A stretch of 64,000 nucleotides of DNA from Streptomyces sp. NRRL S-1022 (GCF_000720135.1 NZ_JOIU01000005.1:186001-250000); one strand, 5' to 3'. Positions 48,398 to 58,398 are shown, numbered from the stretch's first letter. The notes: generated by a model from the sequence alone, not told the origin. Program-made: numbers and translations.

Positions 48398-49381
48398 TCA
48401 CCCTGCGCCGTCACCCGGGGCGCGGCGCACGCACAGCAGCACCGGATCAGCCGGCAGGGTCAGCCGGCCCGCCGCCAGGTCCGTCGCGATGCGCACCGAA
48501 CCGTGCAGCGGATCGCCCTCGGCCGGCACCTGCCGGGCGTGCGGCAGCCTGCGCGCCAGCTCCTCGCCCAGCGGTACGAGGAGCGGGTCGCCCATCTTGA
48601 ACAGTCCACCGGTGAACGCCACTTCGGGAGAACCGTCCGCCGGGCACACGGCGGCGGCGGAGTCGGCCAGGTGCCGGGCCGCGGTGCACAGGATGTCCGC
48701 GGCGACCGGATCCCGCGCGGCGCACCCGGCCACCCGGGGCGCGAACGAGGCGAGTACGGCGGCCCGGTCGGTCCGCGGGTACAGCAGGCCGGGCAGCCCG
48801 CGCACGGGGCCGAACTGCTCCTCGGCGCAGGCCAGCAGGGGTGCCGAGCCGCCGTCGCGGCCGTCGTGGGCGCGCAGCGCCGCCTCCAGACCGGCCCGCC
48901 CGATCCAGGCTCCGCTGCCGCAGTCGCCCAGCAGGTGCCCCCAGCCGTCGGCCCGCCGCCAGCCCGTCAGGTCCGTGCCCAGCGCGATCAGTCCGGTGCC
49001 CGCGGCGAGGACGGCACCCGGACGCGGGCCGAGGGCGCCGGCGTACGCGGTGACGGCGTCGGCGGCCAGCGCCACGGCCCGCACGCCCAGCTCCCGGGCG
49101 AGCGCGCCCGGCAGTTCGGCGCGCAGGGCGTCGCCCAGGCTGGCGAACCCCGCGGCACCGACGGCGGCCGTACCCAGCTCGCCCACGCCCGCCTCGGCGG
49201 CCAGGGCGCGGGCCACCGGCACGAGCTGGTCCATCAGGTGGGCGGGGTCGATGCCCCGGGCGCCCGTGCGGACCGGTTCCCGGGTCTCGCGCCGTGCCGG
49301 GGGCTCCCGCCCCGGGACGCCGACGGCGACCCGGAGGCCGGAACCGCCGGAGTCCACGGCGAGATACCCGGCGGCGGTCAC
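48398..49381 (-). CDS. BadF/BadG-type N-acetylglucosamine kinase-like protein
   Basis: A 327-residue ASKHA-fold kinase. The phosphate-1 motif is [16 protein letters not shown] (residues 6-21), the phosphate-2 region is [37 protein letters not shown] follows, and the adenosine motif is [15 protein letters not shown]. This matches eukaryotic-type GlcNAc kinase and the actinobacterial BadF/BadG group. Its GTG overlaps the stop of the upstream uracil-DNA glycosylase gene by 4 bp, so translation is coupled. It probably phosphorylates GlcNAc from wall or chitin turnover. Confidence 0.84.
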   Translation of the reverse strand: MTAAGYLAVDSGGSGLRVAVGVPGREPPARRETREPVRTGARGIDPAHLMDQLVPVARALAAEAGVGELGTAAVGAAGFASLGDALRAELPGALARELGVRAVALAADAVTAYAGALGPRPGAVLAAGTGLIALGTDLTGWRRADGWGHLLGDCGSGAWIGRAGLEAALRAHDGRDGGSAPLLACAEEQFGPVRGLPGLLYPRTDRAAVLASFAPRVAGCAARDPVAADILCTAARHLADSAAAVCPADGSPEVAFTGGLFKMGDPLLVPLGEELARRLPHARQVPAEGDPLHGSVRIATDLAAGRLTLPADPVLLCVRRAPGDGAG

Positions 49382-50064
49382 GGCAGACGCCAGTCCACCG
49401 GCTGCCCGCCCTGCTGGATCAGCAGGTCGTTGGCCCGGCTGAACGGCCGCGAGCCGAAGAAACCGCGGTCGGCCGACATGGGCGAGGGGTGCGCGGACTC
49501 CACCGCCGGAAGCCGGCCCAGCAGCGGACGCAGATTGCGGGCGTCCCGGCCCCACAGGATGGACACGAGCGGCTTGCCCCGCGCCGCCAGCGCCCGGATC
49601 GCCTGCTCGGTGACCTCCTCCCAGCCCTTGCCGCGATGCGCCGCCGGGCTGCGCGGCGCGGTGGTGAGCGCCCTGTTGAGCAGCAGCACCCCCTGCTGCG
49701 TCCACGGAGTGAGATCCCCGGTGGACGGCTGGGGCAGCCCCAGGTCCGCGGTCAGCTCGCGGAAGATGTTGATCAGGCTGGGCGGCAGCGGGCGTACCTC
49801 GGGCGCCACGGAGAACGACAGGCCCACCGCGTGCCCCGGGGTCGGGTAGGGGTCCTGACCGACGATCAGGACCCGTACCTCGTCGAAGGGTTGCTGGAAG
49901 GCCCGCAGGACGTTCGGCCCGGCCGGGAGGTAGGTGCGTCCCGCGGCGATCTCCGCGCGCAGGAAGTCGCCCATCTCGGCGATCCGTCCGGCGACGGGTT
50001 CCAGGGCCTTCGCCCAGCCCGGTTCGACGATTTCATGCAAGGGTCGTGGTGCCACGGGCGTCAC
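49378..50064 (-). CDS. ung: Uracil-DNA glycosylase
   Basis: A 228-residue family-1 UDG that removes uracil from DNA at the start of base-excision repair. Motif [19 protein letters not shown] (around residue 68) holds the catalytic Asp and the stacking-loop region, LLLNRALTT carries the uracil-binding Asn, and [18 protein letters not shown] is the minor-groove loop with the catalytic His. Streptomyces carry two UDGs; this one has Arg-Pro where most show His-Phe near the end. GTG 50064 gives the usual length. It is followed by the coupled kinase gene. Confidence 0.92.
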   Translation of the reverse strand: MTPVAPRPLHEIVEPGWAKALEPVAGRIAEMGDFLRAEIAAGRTYLPAGPNVLRAFQQPFDEVRVLIVGQDPYPTPGHAVGLSFSVAPEVRPLPPSLINIFRELTADLGLPQPSTGDLTPWTQQGVLLLNRALTTAPRSPAAHRGKGWEEVTEQAIRALAARGKPLVSILWGRDARNLRPLLGRLPAVESAHPSPMSADRGFFGSRPFSRANDLLIQQGGQPVDWRLP

Positions 50065-50119
50065 CCTACTGCCGCACACCCGCCGGCGATCAACCAATGG
50101 CCCTCGCCCGTGCGTGCGG

Positions 50120-51208
50120 TCAGCCGACCACCGCCGCCCGCACGCACAGCACGTCCGGCAGGTGCGCGGCCAGCTGCTGCCAGCTGTCGCCGTCGTCGGC
50201 CGAGGCGAACACCTCGCCGTTGCGGTTGCCGAAGTACACCCCGGCCGGGTCGCCGTCGTCCGTGCACAGCGCGTCCCGCAGGACCGTGCCGTAGTGGTCC
50301 TCCTCGGGCAGCCCCTGGGACAGCGGCTCCCAGGTGCGTCCCGCGTCCGCCGTGCGGAAGACCCGGCAGCGGTGCCCGGCGGGCACCCGGTCCGCGTCGG
50401 CGTTGATCGGGAAGACGTACGCCGTGCCGCCCCGGCGCGGATGCGTGGCCGCGGCGAAGCCGAACGTCGACGGCAGGCCCTCGCCGATGTCGGTCCAGTG
50501 CGCGCCCGCGTCGTCGCTGCGGTACACGCCCCAGTGGTTCTGGAGGTACAGCCGGTCCGGATCGGCCGCGTCCCTGGCGACCTTGTGCACGCACTGGCCG
50601 AACTCCGGGTCCGGGTCCGGCAGGAACACCGCGGACACCCCCGAGTTGGACGGCACCCAGCTCTCCCCGCCGTCGGCCGTGCGGAACACCCCGGCGGTGG
50701 AGACGGCCACCGTCACGGCCCGCGGATCCCGTGTGTCGGTGAGCACCGTGTGCAGGCCCTCGCCGCCGCCGCCGGGCACCCACCGCGAGCGGGTCGGGTG
50801 CTCCCACAGCGGCCGGACCAGCTCGAAGCTCTCGCCGCGGTCCGCCGAGCGGTACAGCGCGGCCGGTTCCGTGCCCGCGTACACCACGTCCGGCTCGGCG
50901 GCGGACGGGTGCAGCTGCCAGACCCGCTCCAGGGAGGCACCGGTGTCCTTGGGGAACTTCACGGCGGGCCGGGACGGTTCGGTCCACGTACGGCCGAGGT
51001 CGTCGGAGTGGAACACCGACGGGCCCCAGTGCGCGCTGTCGCCGCCCGCCAGCAGCCGGGGCCGGGCGCCCCGGGTGTCGATCGCGACCGAGTAGACGGC
51101 CTGCGCGTTGAAGTACGGCTTCTCGTCGAACTCCCAGGGACCGCCGCCCCGCCGCCGCGCGATGAAGAGGCCTTTGCGGGTGCCCACCGCCAGCAGTACC
51201 TCGGTCAT
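50120..51208 (-). CDS. BNR/Asp-box beta-propeller (exo-sialidase-like) protein
   Basis: A 362-residue beta-propeller with six Asp boxes of the SxDxGxTW kind: [40 protein letters not shown] and SADDGDSW. There is no signal peptide, so it is cytoplasmic, unlike true secreted sialidases, and no sialidase Arg triad or FRIP motif was found. Related proteins are annotated as WD40/YVTN/BNR-like or exo-alpha-sialidase; a hydrolase role is not supported here. It has an 55-bp gap to ung and is probably read from its own promoter. Confidence 0.83.
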   Translation of the reverse strand: MTEVLLAVGTRKGLFIARRRGGGPWEFDEKPYFNAQAVYSVAIDTRGARPRLLAGGDSAHWGPSVFHSDDLGRTWTEPSRPAVKFPKDTGASLERVWQLHPSAAEPDVVYAGTEPAALYRSADRGESFELVRPLWEHPTRSRWVPGGGGEGLHTVLTDTRDPRAVTVAVSTAGVFRTADGGESWVPSNSGVSAVFLPDPDPEFGQCVHKVARDAADPDRLYLQNHWGVYRSDDAGAHWTDIGEGLPSTFGFAAATHPRRGGTAYVFPINADADRVPAGHRCRVFRTADAGRTWEPLSQGLPEEDHYGTVLRDALCTDDGDPAGVYFGNRNGEVFASADDGDSWQQLAAHLPDVLCVRAAVVG

Positions 51209-51488
51209 GCCGATCACCTCCGGGACGCCGTTGTCCGGGTAGTCGTTCAGGTATCGGCCAGTGTGCACCCCGCCACTGACACTCCTCCCCCCAGCGGGGG
51301 TCCGTGCAGGTCAGGGGCTGTGTCGCGGGGCCATGGCGAGGATCGGCCGGTTCCGTTCCGGCATGCGCCTGCGCGAGGTGGGTGTCTCGTGCGACCGTCG
51401 GGGAGACGGCTCGTCGTGAGCAACGGAGCGATCTCTCCCGTATGGGAGGGCGGTCCGGCCGGTCGGTGCGCTCGTGAGGAGGATGCCT

Positions 51489-52076
51489 TTGAAGGCGTTC
51501 CGTGGTCCGAAGGTGTGGCTGTGGCGCTGGCGGCGCAACCCGCTCAAACGCCGGGCCGACGTGGTGGAGGCCTGGGTGGTGCTCGGTGCCTGCCTGCTGA
51601 CCGTCCTGGCCGGGGTGCTGGCCGGCCTCGTGGCCGCCGGCTCGGTGGAGGACGGGCTCGCCCGGGAACGGGCCGCCTGGCGGCCCGCGGTGGCCCGGGT
51701 CGTGACGAAGGTGCCGGGGTCGTCGCCCCCGCACAGAAGCCATGCCTCCGCCGGTGAACGGGTCTGGACCAAGGTCCGCTGGACGGTGCCCGACGGCTCC
51801 GCGCACACCGGGCAGGTGCGGGTGGAGCCCGGCAGCGGGCCCGGTACGCCGGTCACCGTGTGGACCGACCCGCAGGGGCGCCTCGTCTCCCGGCCCACCA
51901 CCGCCTCCGAGGCCGCCTTCCGGGCCACCCTCATAGGCATCCTGGTCGGCGTGAGTGCCGCGGCGGTCCCCTTCGTCGGCGGCCTGGCCGTACGGAGCCG
52001 CCTGGAACGCCGCCGCATGGATGCCTGGGACACCGAGTGGTCCCGCCTCGGCCCCCAGTGGGGACGCACGGTCTGA
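51489..52076 (+). CDS. Rv1733c-like membrane protein
   Basis: A protein of about 195 residues with two membrane helices (WVVLGACLLTVLAGVLAGLV near residue 28 and ATLIGILVGVSAAAVPFVGG near 145) and an extracytoplasmic domain between them. The basic start WLWRWRRNPLKRRADVVEAW is the hallmark of the Rv1733c family in actinobacteria. GAGGAGG abuts an ATG at 51483 and lies 6 nt ahead of a TTG at 51489; the TTG has the better spacing, while starts at 51474 or 51483 remain possible. Function unknown; the mycobacterial relative is a dormancy antigen. Confidence 0.82.
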   Translation: MKAFRGPKVWLWRWRRNPLKRRADVVEAWVVLGACLLTVLAGVLAGLVAAGSVEDGLARERAAWRPAVARVVTKVPGSSPPHRSHASAGERVWTKVRWTVPDGSAHTGQVRVEPGSGPGTPVTVWTDPQGRLVSRPTTASEAAFRATLIGILVGVSAAAVPFVGGLAVRSRLERRRMDAWDTEWSRLGPQWGRTV

Positions 52077-52111
52077 CCGACCCCTGGGCCGTCGCGGACG
52101 CGCCGGCCCGT

Positions 52112-54130
52112 CTACCCCCCGGCCGGCAGCCCCCGGCACATCCGCAGCAGTTCCTCGTCGTCCGGGATGCCGCGCTCGCCGTACCTGCCCTCGTCCGCCG
52201 TGTGACGGCGGGGACAGGCCAGTTCGGCGGCGACCAGGTCGCGCAGGGGCGCGGCGGCGGGGCCCAGCGCGGTCAGGCAGCGGGCGAGGGGGACCCGGGT
52301 GCGGGGGTCCGCCGTCCAGGCGGTCCGGAACACGGGCAGGACCGGGCCGGGGTCGCCGTCGATGCGCCACAGCGCGTACGCCGCCGGTACGCGCTCCCGC
52401 ACCGGCCCGCGACCGGCGAGCCGGCGCAGCCCGGGCAGCGCGGCGCGCGCGGCCGGCCCCAGCCTGGCGAGCTGCCGCACGGCGGTGCGGCGGGCGTCCG
52501 GATCCGGTTGCTCCAACTCCCGCAGCAGGACGGGGAGTACGGCGGCGGTGTCCCCGTCCGCCGACCACAGCGCGCCCGCCGCGGTCGCCGCGTGCCGGGT
52601 GCGGAGCAGCATGCGCAGGAGCGGTGCCGCAGGTGCCGCCGCGCCCAGCTCCGCCAGGGTCTCGATCACCTGGCCGGCGACCGCCTCCCTGGTTGCCAGG
52701 CCGTCGGGAGCGCCCGAGAGCAGCCGCAGCAGCTCCGGCACGGCGTCCTCGTCCCCGACGGCTCTGATCGCCGTCAGCAGCGGAGCGGCGAGCCGGGCGG
52801 CGGTGGGGGAGGCGAGCGGGACGCGGCCGAGGCGGTGACGCAGCGCGGGAGCCAGCGCCGCGGCGGCCCGGCCCAGGTGGGCGACTTCGCCGCCCAGTCC
52901 GACGGGGGCCGCCGGTCCGGCCAGCAGCTGCGCCAGGGGCGGCACCGCGCGCGGATCACCGGTCCTTGCCAGTGCCTTGAGCGGACCGCCCAGCGCGGGC
53001 GGGCAGCGCTCCCAGCGGTGCGTCCACAGGTCGGGCCGCGCGCTCACCAGTGCGTGCAGGTCGTCCGCCGCCGGTGCGGCCAGGTCGAACAGCTCGGTCA
53101 GGACCGAGACCGCCGCGTCCCGCAACCGGTCCTGCTCGCTGTCCAGTTGGGCACCGAGCAGCCGGACCGTCCCGGCGTACGCGCCGCGCCAGCCGCGCAG
53201 CAGCCCCGCCGACATCCACACGGCATTGCACCGGTCCACCGGGTCCGGACTGGTCAGCTGCCCGGTGAGCAGGGCGATCCGGTCCTCCACCCGGTCATCG
53301 AGGGCGCTGTGCAGGGTGCGCAGCAGCACGGCCCCCTGCTCGTCGGAGGGCCGCAGCCGCCGTATCCGGCGCACCAGCGTGTCCGTGGTCGAGTGCTCCT
53401 GTTGCCGCAGGCGCTGCTCGGAGCGCTGCCGCAGCAGCCGGACCGCCGCCGGCACCAGGTCGGCCGGGAGCCGGCCCGGCGCGCGGAGCGCGAGCTGGCC
53501 GAGTGCCGCCAGCCGCAGCCCCGGCGCGTAGGGCGGCGCGCTCTGTTCGGCCAGGAGGTCCAACGCGCCCTCCGCGTGCGCGGGGTACCGGCGCGCGAAC
53601 AGGCCCAGCGCCTCCGTGAGGGCGAGCAGCACGCAGTCGTCCCGCTCGGCCCGCAGCCGCCGTCGCAGCAGCTCCAGGACGCGCGGGGGCTCCTCCAGGA
53701 AGCGCACCAGCGCCCCGGCCGCCGCCCGGCGCACCGCCGGGTCCGGGTCGCCGGCGAGCCCGGCGAAGGCCTCGGCGCCCGCGCTCACCGCCGCCCGCGC
53801 CCGCCCGTCCCCGGTCAGCCCCTCCGGTACGCCCGGGTTCCCCCCGGCGCCGAAGCTCTCACCGCCGATGCTGACGAGCAGTTCCACGATGCTGCCCCGG
53901 TCCTGCACCTCCTCGCGGGCCAGCATCGCGAACAGGAAGGGCACGCAGGCGAGCGTCGAGTCGTACACCCTCCCCTGGTGGTGCACCGCGCCGTACATCC
54001 CGTCGAGCGCGGTCGCCCGCTCGGCGGTGTCCGCGGACGCCAGGGCCCGTAACCATCCGGGCACGTCCTCCGCGCTGCCGTGCGCGTGCCGCAGCGAGGC
54101 CCAGTCGACCTCGTCGATCCCCGTGAACAC
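52112..54130 (-). CDS. HEAT-repeat protein
   Basis: A 672-residue all-helical protein built from HEAT/PBS-lyase-type repeats, e.g. DPDPAVRRAAAGALVRFLEE, EQPDPDARRTAVRQLARLGP and LARTGDPRAVPPLAQLLAGP. The N-terminal part (VDWASLRHAHGSAEDVPGWL) is the common start of this Streptomyces group. No membrane segment or catalytic motif is visible, so it is most likely a protein-binding scaffold. The GTG at 54130 has GGGGAGG 5 nt upstream; longer reading frames lack a ribosome binding site. Confidence 0.86.
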   Translation of the reverse strand: MFTGIDEVDWASLRHAHGSAEDVPGWLRALASADTAERATALDGMYGAVHHQGRVYDSTLACVPFLFAMLAREEVQDRGSIVELLVSIGGESFGAGGNPGVPEGLTGDGRARAAVSAGAEAFAGLAGDPDPAVRRAAAGALVRFLEEPPRVLELLRRRLRAERDDCVLLALTEALGLFARRYPAHAEGALDLLAEQSAPPYAPGLRLAALGQLALRAPGRLPADLVPAAVRLLRQRSEQRLRQQEHSTTDTLVRRIRRLRPSDEQGAVLLRTLHSALDDRVEDRIALLTGQLTSPDPVDRCNAVWMSAGLLRGWRGAYAGTVRLLGAQLDSEQDRLRDAAVSVLTELFDLAAPAADDLHALVSARPDLWTHRWERCPPALGGPLKALARTGDPRAVPPLAQLLAGPAAPVGLGGEVAHLGRAAAALAPALRHRLGRVPLASPTAARLAAPLLTAIRAVGDEDAVPELLRLLSGAPDGLATREAVAGQVIETLAELGAAAPAAPLLRMLLRTRHAATAAGALWSADGDTAAVLPVLLRELEQPDPDARRTAVRQLARLGPAARAALPGLRRLAGRGPVRERVPAAYALWRIDGDPGPVLPVFRTAWTADPRTRVPLARCLTALGPAAAPLRDLVAAELACPRRHTADEGRYGERGIPDDEELLRMCRGLPAGG

Positions 54131-54274
54131 GTTGTCCTCCCCGGGCGAGTGCCACCTGATCGGGAGTGTGCACCACGGCACCGACAACGGTCCGGAACCA
54201 TTCGCTGACTGTGTGCGATCCGTCGGCGCTGACCGGCCACGGAACACGGCCGGCGGCACGCGCGCGTGGAGGGA

Positions 54275-55954
54275 TCAGTTCCGGCCTGGCAGGGCGCGCT
54301 CCAGGACGGCGTCCAGGTCGGTCCCGGCGGGCAGGGTGCCGTACGCGTGGCCCCAGTCGCCGCCCAGCCGGGTGGCGCAGAAGGCGTCCGCGACCGGGTG
54401 CGGAGCGTGCCGGACGAGCAAGGATGCCTGGAGGGCGAGCGCCATCCGCTCGACCAGCCGACGGGCCCCCGTCTCATCGGTTTCGGCCAATTGGTCCCTG
54501 AGTGCCGCCACGGCCGTGTCGAGCCGGGCGTCCGCCCCGCGCGCGAGGGCCAGTTCGGCGAAGAAGGCCTCGGCGGTGTCCGTCTCGCGGCCCAGGGCGC
54601 GCAGCACGTCGAGCGCGTTGACGTTCCCGGAGCCCTCCCAGATCGACAGCAGCGGGGCCTCCCGGTAGTGCCGGGGCATGCCGGACTCCTCCACGTACCC
54701 GTTGCCGCCCAGGCACTCCAGGGCCTCCGCGGTGAACGCCGGGCCCCGCTTGGTGACCCAGTACTTGCCGACGGCGGTGGCGATGCGCCGGAAGGCCCGC
54801 TCCCCGGCGTCCCCGCGCACCGCGCGGTCGGCCGCGCCGGCCAGGCGCAGGGTGAGCGTCGTCGCCGCCTCCGACTCCAGCGCGAGATCGGCCAGGACGT
54901 TGCGCATCAGGGGCTGCTCGATCAGCCGGGCGCCGAACGCGCTGCGGTGCCGGGCGTGGTGCGCCGCCTCGACCAGCGTCTTGCGCATCAGGGTCGCCGA
55001 GGACATCACACAGTCCAGCCGGGTGCAGTTGACCATCTCGATGATGGTCTTCACGCCCCGCCCCTCGGGCCCGACCAGCCACGCGACGGTCCGGTCGAAC
55101 TCCGGCTCGGAGGAGGCGTTGGACCGGTTGCCCAGCTTGTCCTTGAGCCGCTGGATGCGGAAGGTGTTGCGGCTGCCGTCCGGCAGGATCCGCGGCACCA
55201 GGAAGCACGACAGCCCGCCCGGGGCCTGCGCGAGCACCAGGAAGACGTCGCACATGGGCGCCGACGTGAACCACTTGTGCCCGCGCAGCGTGTACACCCC
55301 CGCCTCGCCGGTGGGCGTGGCCGTGGTCGTGTTCGTCCGCACGTCGGAGCCGCCCTGCTTCTCCGTCATGCCCATTCCGGCGAGCAGTCCGGGCTTGTCG
55401 GCGGGGACGCGCAGCTCCGGGTCGTACTCCCGGCTGGTGAGCAGCGGCTCGTACACCTTGGCGAGATCCGGCTGGGCGCGCAGGGCGGGGACCGCGGCGT
55501 ACGTCATCGACGTGGGGCAGCCGTGTCCCGCCTCGGTGTGCCCCCACACCAGGCCGCCCGCGGTCCGGGCGACGTGCGCGCCCGGCCGGTCGTCGGCCCA
55601 CGGGGCACCCGCGAGGCCCTCGGCGACCGCCGTCCGCATCAGGTGGTGCCAGCTGGGGTGGAACTCCACCTCGTCGACGCGGTGGCCGTAGCGGTCGTGG
55701 GTGCGCAGCACCGGCTCGTACCGGTTCGCCAGCTCGCCCCACTCCTGAGCCTCGGCGCTGCCCGCGCGCACTCCCAGCCGGCGGATGCCGTCCTCGGCCC
55801 ACCCGGCACCCTCCCGGCGCAGGCCCTCCAGCAGGGCCGGGTCGTCGGAGGCGTCGTACGGGGCCAGGAGCGGCGGCTGGTTGGTGACGTCGTGCGTGGC
55901 GTCCGGCCACGAGGACGGTGACGGCGGCTGCGGCTGCGCGGGAATCGAGACCAT
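54275..55954 (-). CDS. AidB-like acyl-CoA dehydrogenase
   Basis: A 559-residue flavoprotein of the AidB branch of acyl-CoA dehydrogenases. Markers are GHGCPTSMTYAAVPALRAQP, GMGMTEKQGGSDVRTNTTTA, GHKWFTSAPMCDVFLVLAQA, RSAFGARLIEQPLMRNVLAD and ECLGGNGYVEESGMPRHYRE with LLSIWEGSGNVNALDVLRAL, the FAD- and substrate-loop segments. It lacks the long DNA-binding C-terminus of E. coli AidB. The role (alkylation response or fatty-acid oxidation) is not settled by sequence. It is divergent from a PaaX regulator with a shared palindrome. An upstream GTG (55969) is an alternative start. Confidence 0.87.
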   Translation of the reverse strand: MVSIPAQPQPPSPSSWPDATHDVTNQPPLLAPYDASDDPALLEGLRREGAGWAEDGIRRLGVRAGSAEAQEWGELANRYEPVLRTHDRYGHRVDEVEFHPSWHHLMRTAVAEGLAGAPWADDRPGAHVARTAGGLVWGHTEAGHGCPTSMTYAAVPALRAQPDLAKVYEPLLTSREYDPELRVPADKPGLLAGMGMTEKQGGSDVRTNTTTATPTGEAGVYTLRGHKWFTSAPMCDVFLVLAQAPGGLSCFLVPRILPDGSRNTFRIQRLKDKLGNRSNASSEPEFDRTVAWLVGPEGRGVKTIIEMVNCTRLDCVMSSATLMRKTLVEAAHHARHRSAFGARLIEQPLMRNVLADLALESEAATTLTLRLAGAADRAVRGDAGERAFRRIATAVGKYWVTKRGPAFTAEALECLGGNGYVEESGMPRHYREAPLLSIWEGSGNVNALDVLRALGRETDTAEAFFAELALARGADARLDTAVAALRDQLAETDETGARRLVERMALALQASLLVRHAPHPVADAFCATRLGGDWGHAYGTLPAGTDLDAVLERALPGRN

Positions 55955-55980
55955 GGGAGCATGTTGCACTCTTCCTGCGG

Positions 55981-56000
55981 TTGTAGCAATGATGCAACAA
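55981..56000. promoter_or_regulatory. Candidate PaaX operator
   Basis: An inverted repeat TTGTAGCA-ATGA-TGCAACAA (7 of 8 arm bases match) lies in the 71-bp gap between the acyl-CoA dehydrogenase and PaaX genes. TTGCA also recurs at 55964. Its position supports control of both genes. Confidence 0.6.
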
Positions 56001-56025
56001 GAAGGCGCACGTAGAGTGCGGGGTC

Positions 56026-56781
56026 ATGCGCATGAACGTCTCCGCGGAACCGGACGCGGCCGGTCTGCGACCGTTGTCCGCCCGGTCGGTCGTGCTGAGC
56101 CTGCTCCTCGGCGTCCACCCGCCGCAGCTTCCCGTGAAGGACCTGGTGCGGCTCGTGGAGCCGTTCGGGGTCGGCGGGTCGACGCTGCGGGCCGCGCTGA
56201 GCCGGATGGTGGCCGCCGGCGACCTCCGGCGCGCGGACGGCGTCTACCGGCTCAGCGACCGGCTGCTGGCCCGGCAGCGCCGCCAGGACGAGGCCGTGCG
56301 GCCCCGCACGCGCGCGTGGGACGGCGACTGGGAGATGGTGGTGATCACGGCGACCGGCCGCGGCCCCGCCGAACGCGCCGACCTGCGCACCCGGCTGACG
56401 GCCCTGCGGCTGGCCGAACTCCGCGAGGGCGTCTGGCTGCGCCCCGCCAATCTCGACCGCCCCCTGCCCGCCGGTCTGCACCGGGTGGCCCTGACGTGCA
56501 CCGCACGCCCCGACGAGCCGCCGCGCGAGCTGGCCGCCCGGCTCTGGCCACTGGCCGACTGGGCGGCCACCGCACGCGCCCTGCTCGACCGGGCCACCCG
56601 GGCCGACCACCCGGCCGACCGGTTCACCGCCTACGCGGCAGCCGTCCGCCACCTGCTCACCGACCCCGTCCTGCCGTCGGCCCTGCTGCCCGCAGGCTGG
56701 CCGGGGGAGGGGCTGCGCACCGCGTACGCCGCCTATCGGCGGGAGCTGGGCGTGACGCTGGACGCGCGCGGGGGGCAGTGA
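56026..56781 (+). CDS. PaaX-family transcriptional regulator
   Basis: A 251-residue regulator with an N-terminal winged helix (SVVLSLLLGVHPPQLPVKDL, then VGGSTLRAALSRMVAAGDLR) and the C-terminal PaaX domain (DGDWEMVVITATGRGPAERA, EGVWLRPANLDRP). E. coli PaaX represses phenylacetate catabolism and is released by phenylacetyl-CoA. Here its divergent neighbour is an acyl-CoA dehydrogenase, so an acyl-CoA ligand is likely. A TAGAGT element close to the ATG suggests a very short leader. Confidence 0.88.
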   Translation: MRMNVSAEPDAAGLRPLSARSVVLSLLLGVHPPQLPVKDLVRLVEPFGVGGSTLRAALSRMVAAGDLRRADGVYRLSDRLLARQRRQDEAVRPRTRAWDGDWEMVVITATGRGPAERADLRTRLTALRLAELREGVWLRPANLDRPLPAGLHRVALTCTARPDEPPRELAARLWPLADWAATARALLDRATRADHPADRFTAYAAAVRHLLTDPVLPSALLPAGWPGEGLRTAYAAYRRELGVTLDARGGQ

Positions 56782-56941
56782 TCCGAACGCGGAACGCCCC
56801 CGCCGCCCCGCGGCGCTCGCCGCACGTCGGCCGGAATCGTCAACTCCCCATCCGGGCCGCTTCTTCGGGCGGCGCGGAACGTCTCAGCGAGCACCGTTAT
56901 ACCGTCGGGGGGCCGGAGAGCACCGCACCGAAGGAAGACCG

Positions 56942-58360
56942 TTGAGCCCCGAGTCCCCCGAGACAGACAACGCCCCGGGCACGGCGCACACCGCCGCGCC
57001 GCCCTCCGCCGCCGGCCGCTCCGCACCGGGGCGGCCCGGGGGGCCGGACCCGGCCGGAGAACCGGACCCGGCCGGAGAACCGGACCCGGCCGGAGAACCG
57101 GACCCGGCCGGAGAGCCAGCGCCGGCCGGAGAGCGAGAGCGGGTGCGGGCCGGGGAGTCCGAGCCGGCGCCCCCGCCCCGGCTGCTGCGGGACGCGTCCC
57201 TGTCCGCCGTGCTCGCGGGCCTCGTGGCCGTCGTCGTGTCCTACTCGGGAACGCTGGTCATCGTGCTCGCGGCGGCCTCGGCCGGACACCTGGACACCGC
57301 GCAGACCAGCTCCTGGGTGTGGGCCATCTCCATAGGCAGCGGCCTGACCTGCATAGGGCTCAGCCTGCGGACCCGGATGCCGGTCATCACCGCCTGGTCG
57401 ACGCCGGGCGCGGCGCTGCTGGTCACCAGCCTGGGCGCGTACTCGTACGCCGAGGCCATCGGCGCGTTCCTCGTCACGGGTGCCGTCATCACGCTGATCG
57501 GGCTCACCGGGGTGTTCGGGTGGCTGATGCGCCAGGTGCCGGCGGCGGTGGTCTCGGCGATGCTGGCGGGCATCCTGTTCGGCTTCGGCACCCATGTGTT
57601 CACGTCGCTGAAGACGGCACCGCTGATCGCCGGATCCGTACTGGTGGCCTACCTGGTGGCCAAGCGGCTGCTGCCCCGGTACGCGGTGCTGATCGCGCTC
57701 GCCGCCGGTGTCGCCGGCAGCGCGGCCACCTCCCGGCTGCACGTGCACGTCGACAAGATCGAGCTGGCGCGGCCGGTGCTGACGGCGCCGGCGTTCTCCG
57801 TCGCCTCGCTCGTCGGCATCGCGGTGCCGCTGATCATGGCCACCCTGGCCTCGCAGAACGCTCCCGGCATGGCGGTGCTCGCCGCCTCCGGGTACCGGCC
57901 CGGGGACCGGCTGCTGATCGGCACCACCGGGCTGGCCTCCACCGCGCTCGCCCCCTTCGGGTCGCACGCGGTCAACCTGGCCGCGATCACCGCGGCCATC
58001 TGCACCGGTCCCGAGGCGCATCCCGACCCGCGACGGCGCTATGTGGCCGGTGTCTCGTGCGGCGCCTTCTACGTGCTGATCGGTGCCTTCGGCTCCACCC
58101 TGGTGGCCTTCTTCGCGGGGCTGCCGAAGGAACTGGTCGCCGCCGTCGCCGGCGTCGCCCTGTTCGGGGCGCTGGCCGGCGCCATCACCGGCGCCGTCCA
58201 GGAGGAGAAGGACCGCGAGGCCGCGCTGATCACCTTCCTGGCCACCGCCTCGGGCGTCACCCTGTTCGGCATCGGCTCCGCCTTCTGGGGCCTGGTGTTC
58301 GGCGTCGCCGCCCACCTCGTCCTGTCCGGGCGCCGGCGCCGGCGGACGGCCCGGGTGTGA
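56942..58360 (+). CDS. benE: Benzoate/H+ symporter BenE family protein
   Basis: A 472-residue transporter with about twelve membrane helices after residue 85. BenE signatures include SGHLD-like AGHLDTAQTSSWVWAISIGS, TRMPVITAWSTPGAALLVTS, MLAGILFGFGTHVFTSL, and ASQNAPGMAVLAASGYRPGD. Residues 25-80 are a disordered extension made of PDPAGE repeats encoded by an 18-bp tandem repeat. The TTG start has AAGGAAG 4-8 nt upstream. It imports benzoate or a similar aromatic acid with protons; no benzoate dioxygenase genes are near. Confidence 0.86.
   Translation: MSPESPETDNAPGTAHTAAPPSAAGRSAPGRPGGPDPAGEPDPAGEPDPAGEPDPAGEPAPAGERERVRAGESEPAPPPRLLRDASLSAVLAGLVAVVVSYSGTLVIVLAAASAGHLDTAQTSSWVWAISIGSGLTCIGLSLRTRMPVITAWSTPGAALLVTSLGAYSYAEAIGAFLVTGAVITLIGLTGVFGWLMRQVPAAVVSAMLAGILFGFGTHVFTSLKTAPLIAGSVLVAYLVAKRLLPRYAVLIALAAGVAGSAATSRLHVHVDKIELARPVLTAPAFSVASLVGIAVPLIMATLASQNAPGMAVLAASGYRPGDRLLIGTTGLASTALAPFGSHAVNLAAITAAICTGPEAHPDPRRRYVAGVSCGAFYVLIGAFGSTLVAFFAGLPKELVAAVAGVALFGALAGAITGAVQEEKDREAALITFLATASGVTLFGIGSAFWGLVFGVAAHLVLSGRRRRRTARV
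57044..57133 (+). repeat. Coding 18-bp tandem repeat in benE
   Basis: CCGGACCCGGCCGGAGAA is present three times exactly, a fourth time with one change, and a fifth degenerate copy. It encodes PDPAGE units. Because it is in frame, copy-number changes only lengthen or shorten the N-terminal tail. Confidence 0.9.
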
Positions 58361-58365
58361 CCAGG

Positions 58366-58391
58366 GGCCGGGCCGCCGCCGCGGCCCGGCC
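58366..58391. terminator. Bidirectional terminator, 11-bp perfect stem
   Basis: GGCCGGGCCGC and GCGGCCCGGCC pair perfectly over a CGCC loop, between the converging BenE and pectate-lyase genes. Confidence 0.8.
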
Positions 58392-58398
58392 GCCCGGC

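Noticed and set aside
57044..57133. Possible CRISPR-like repeat
   Set aside because: It is an in-frame tandem repeat inside a coding region without spacers.
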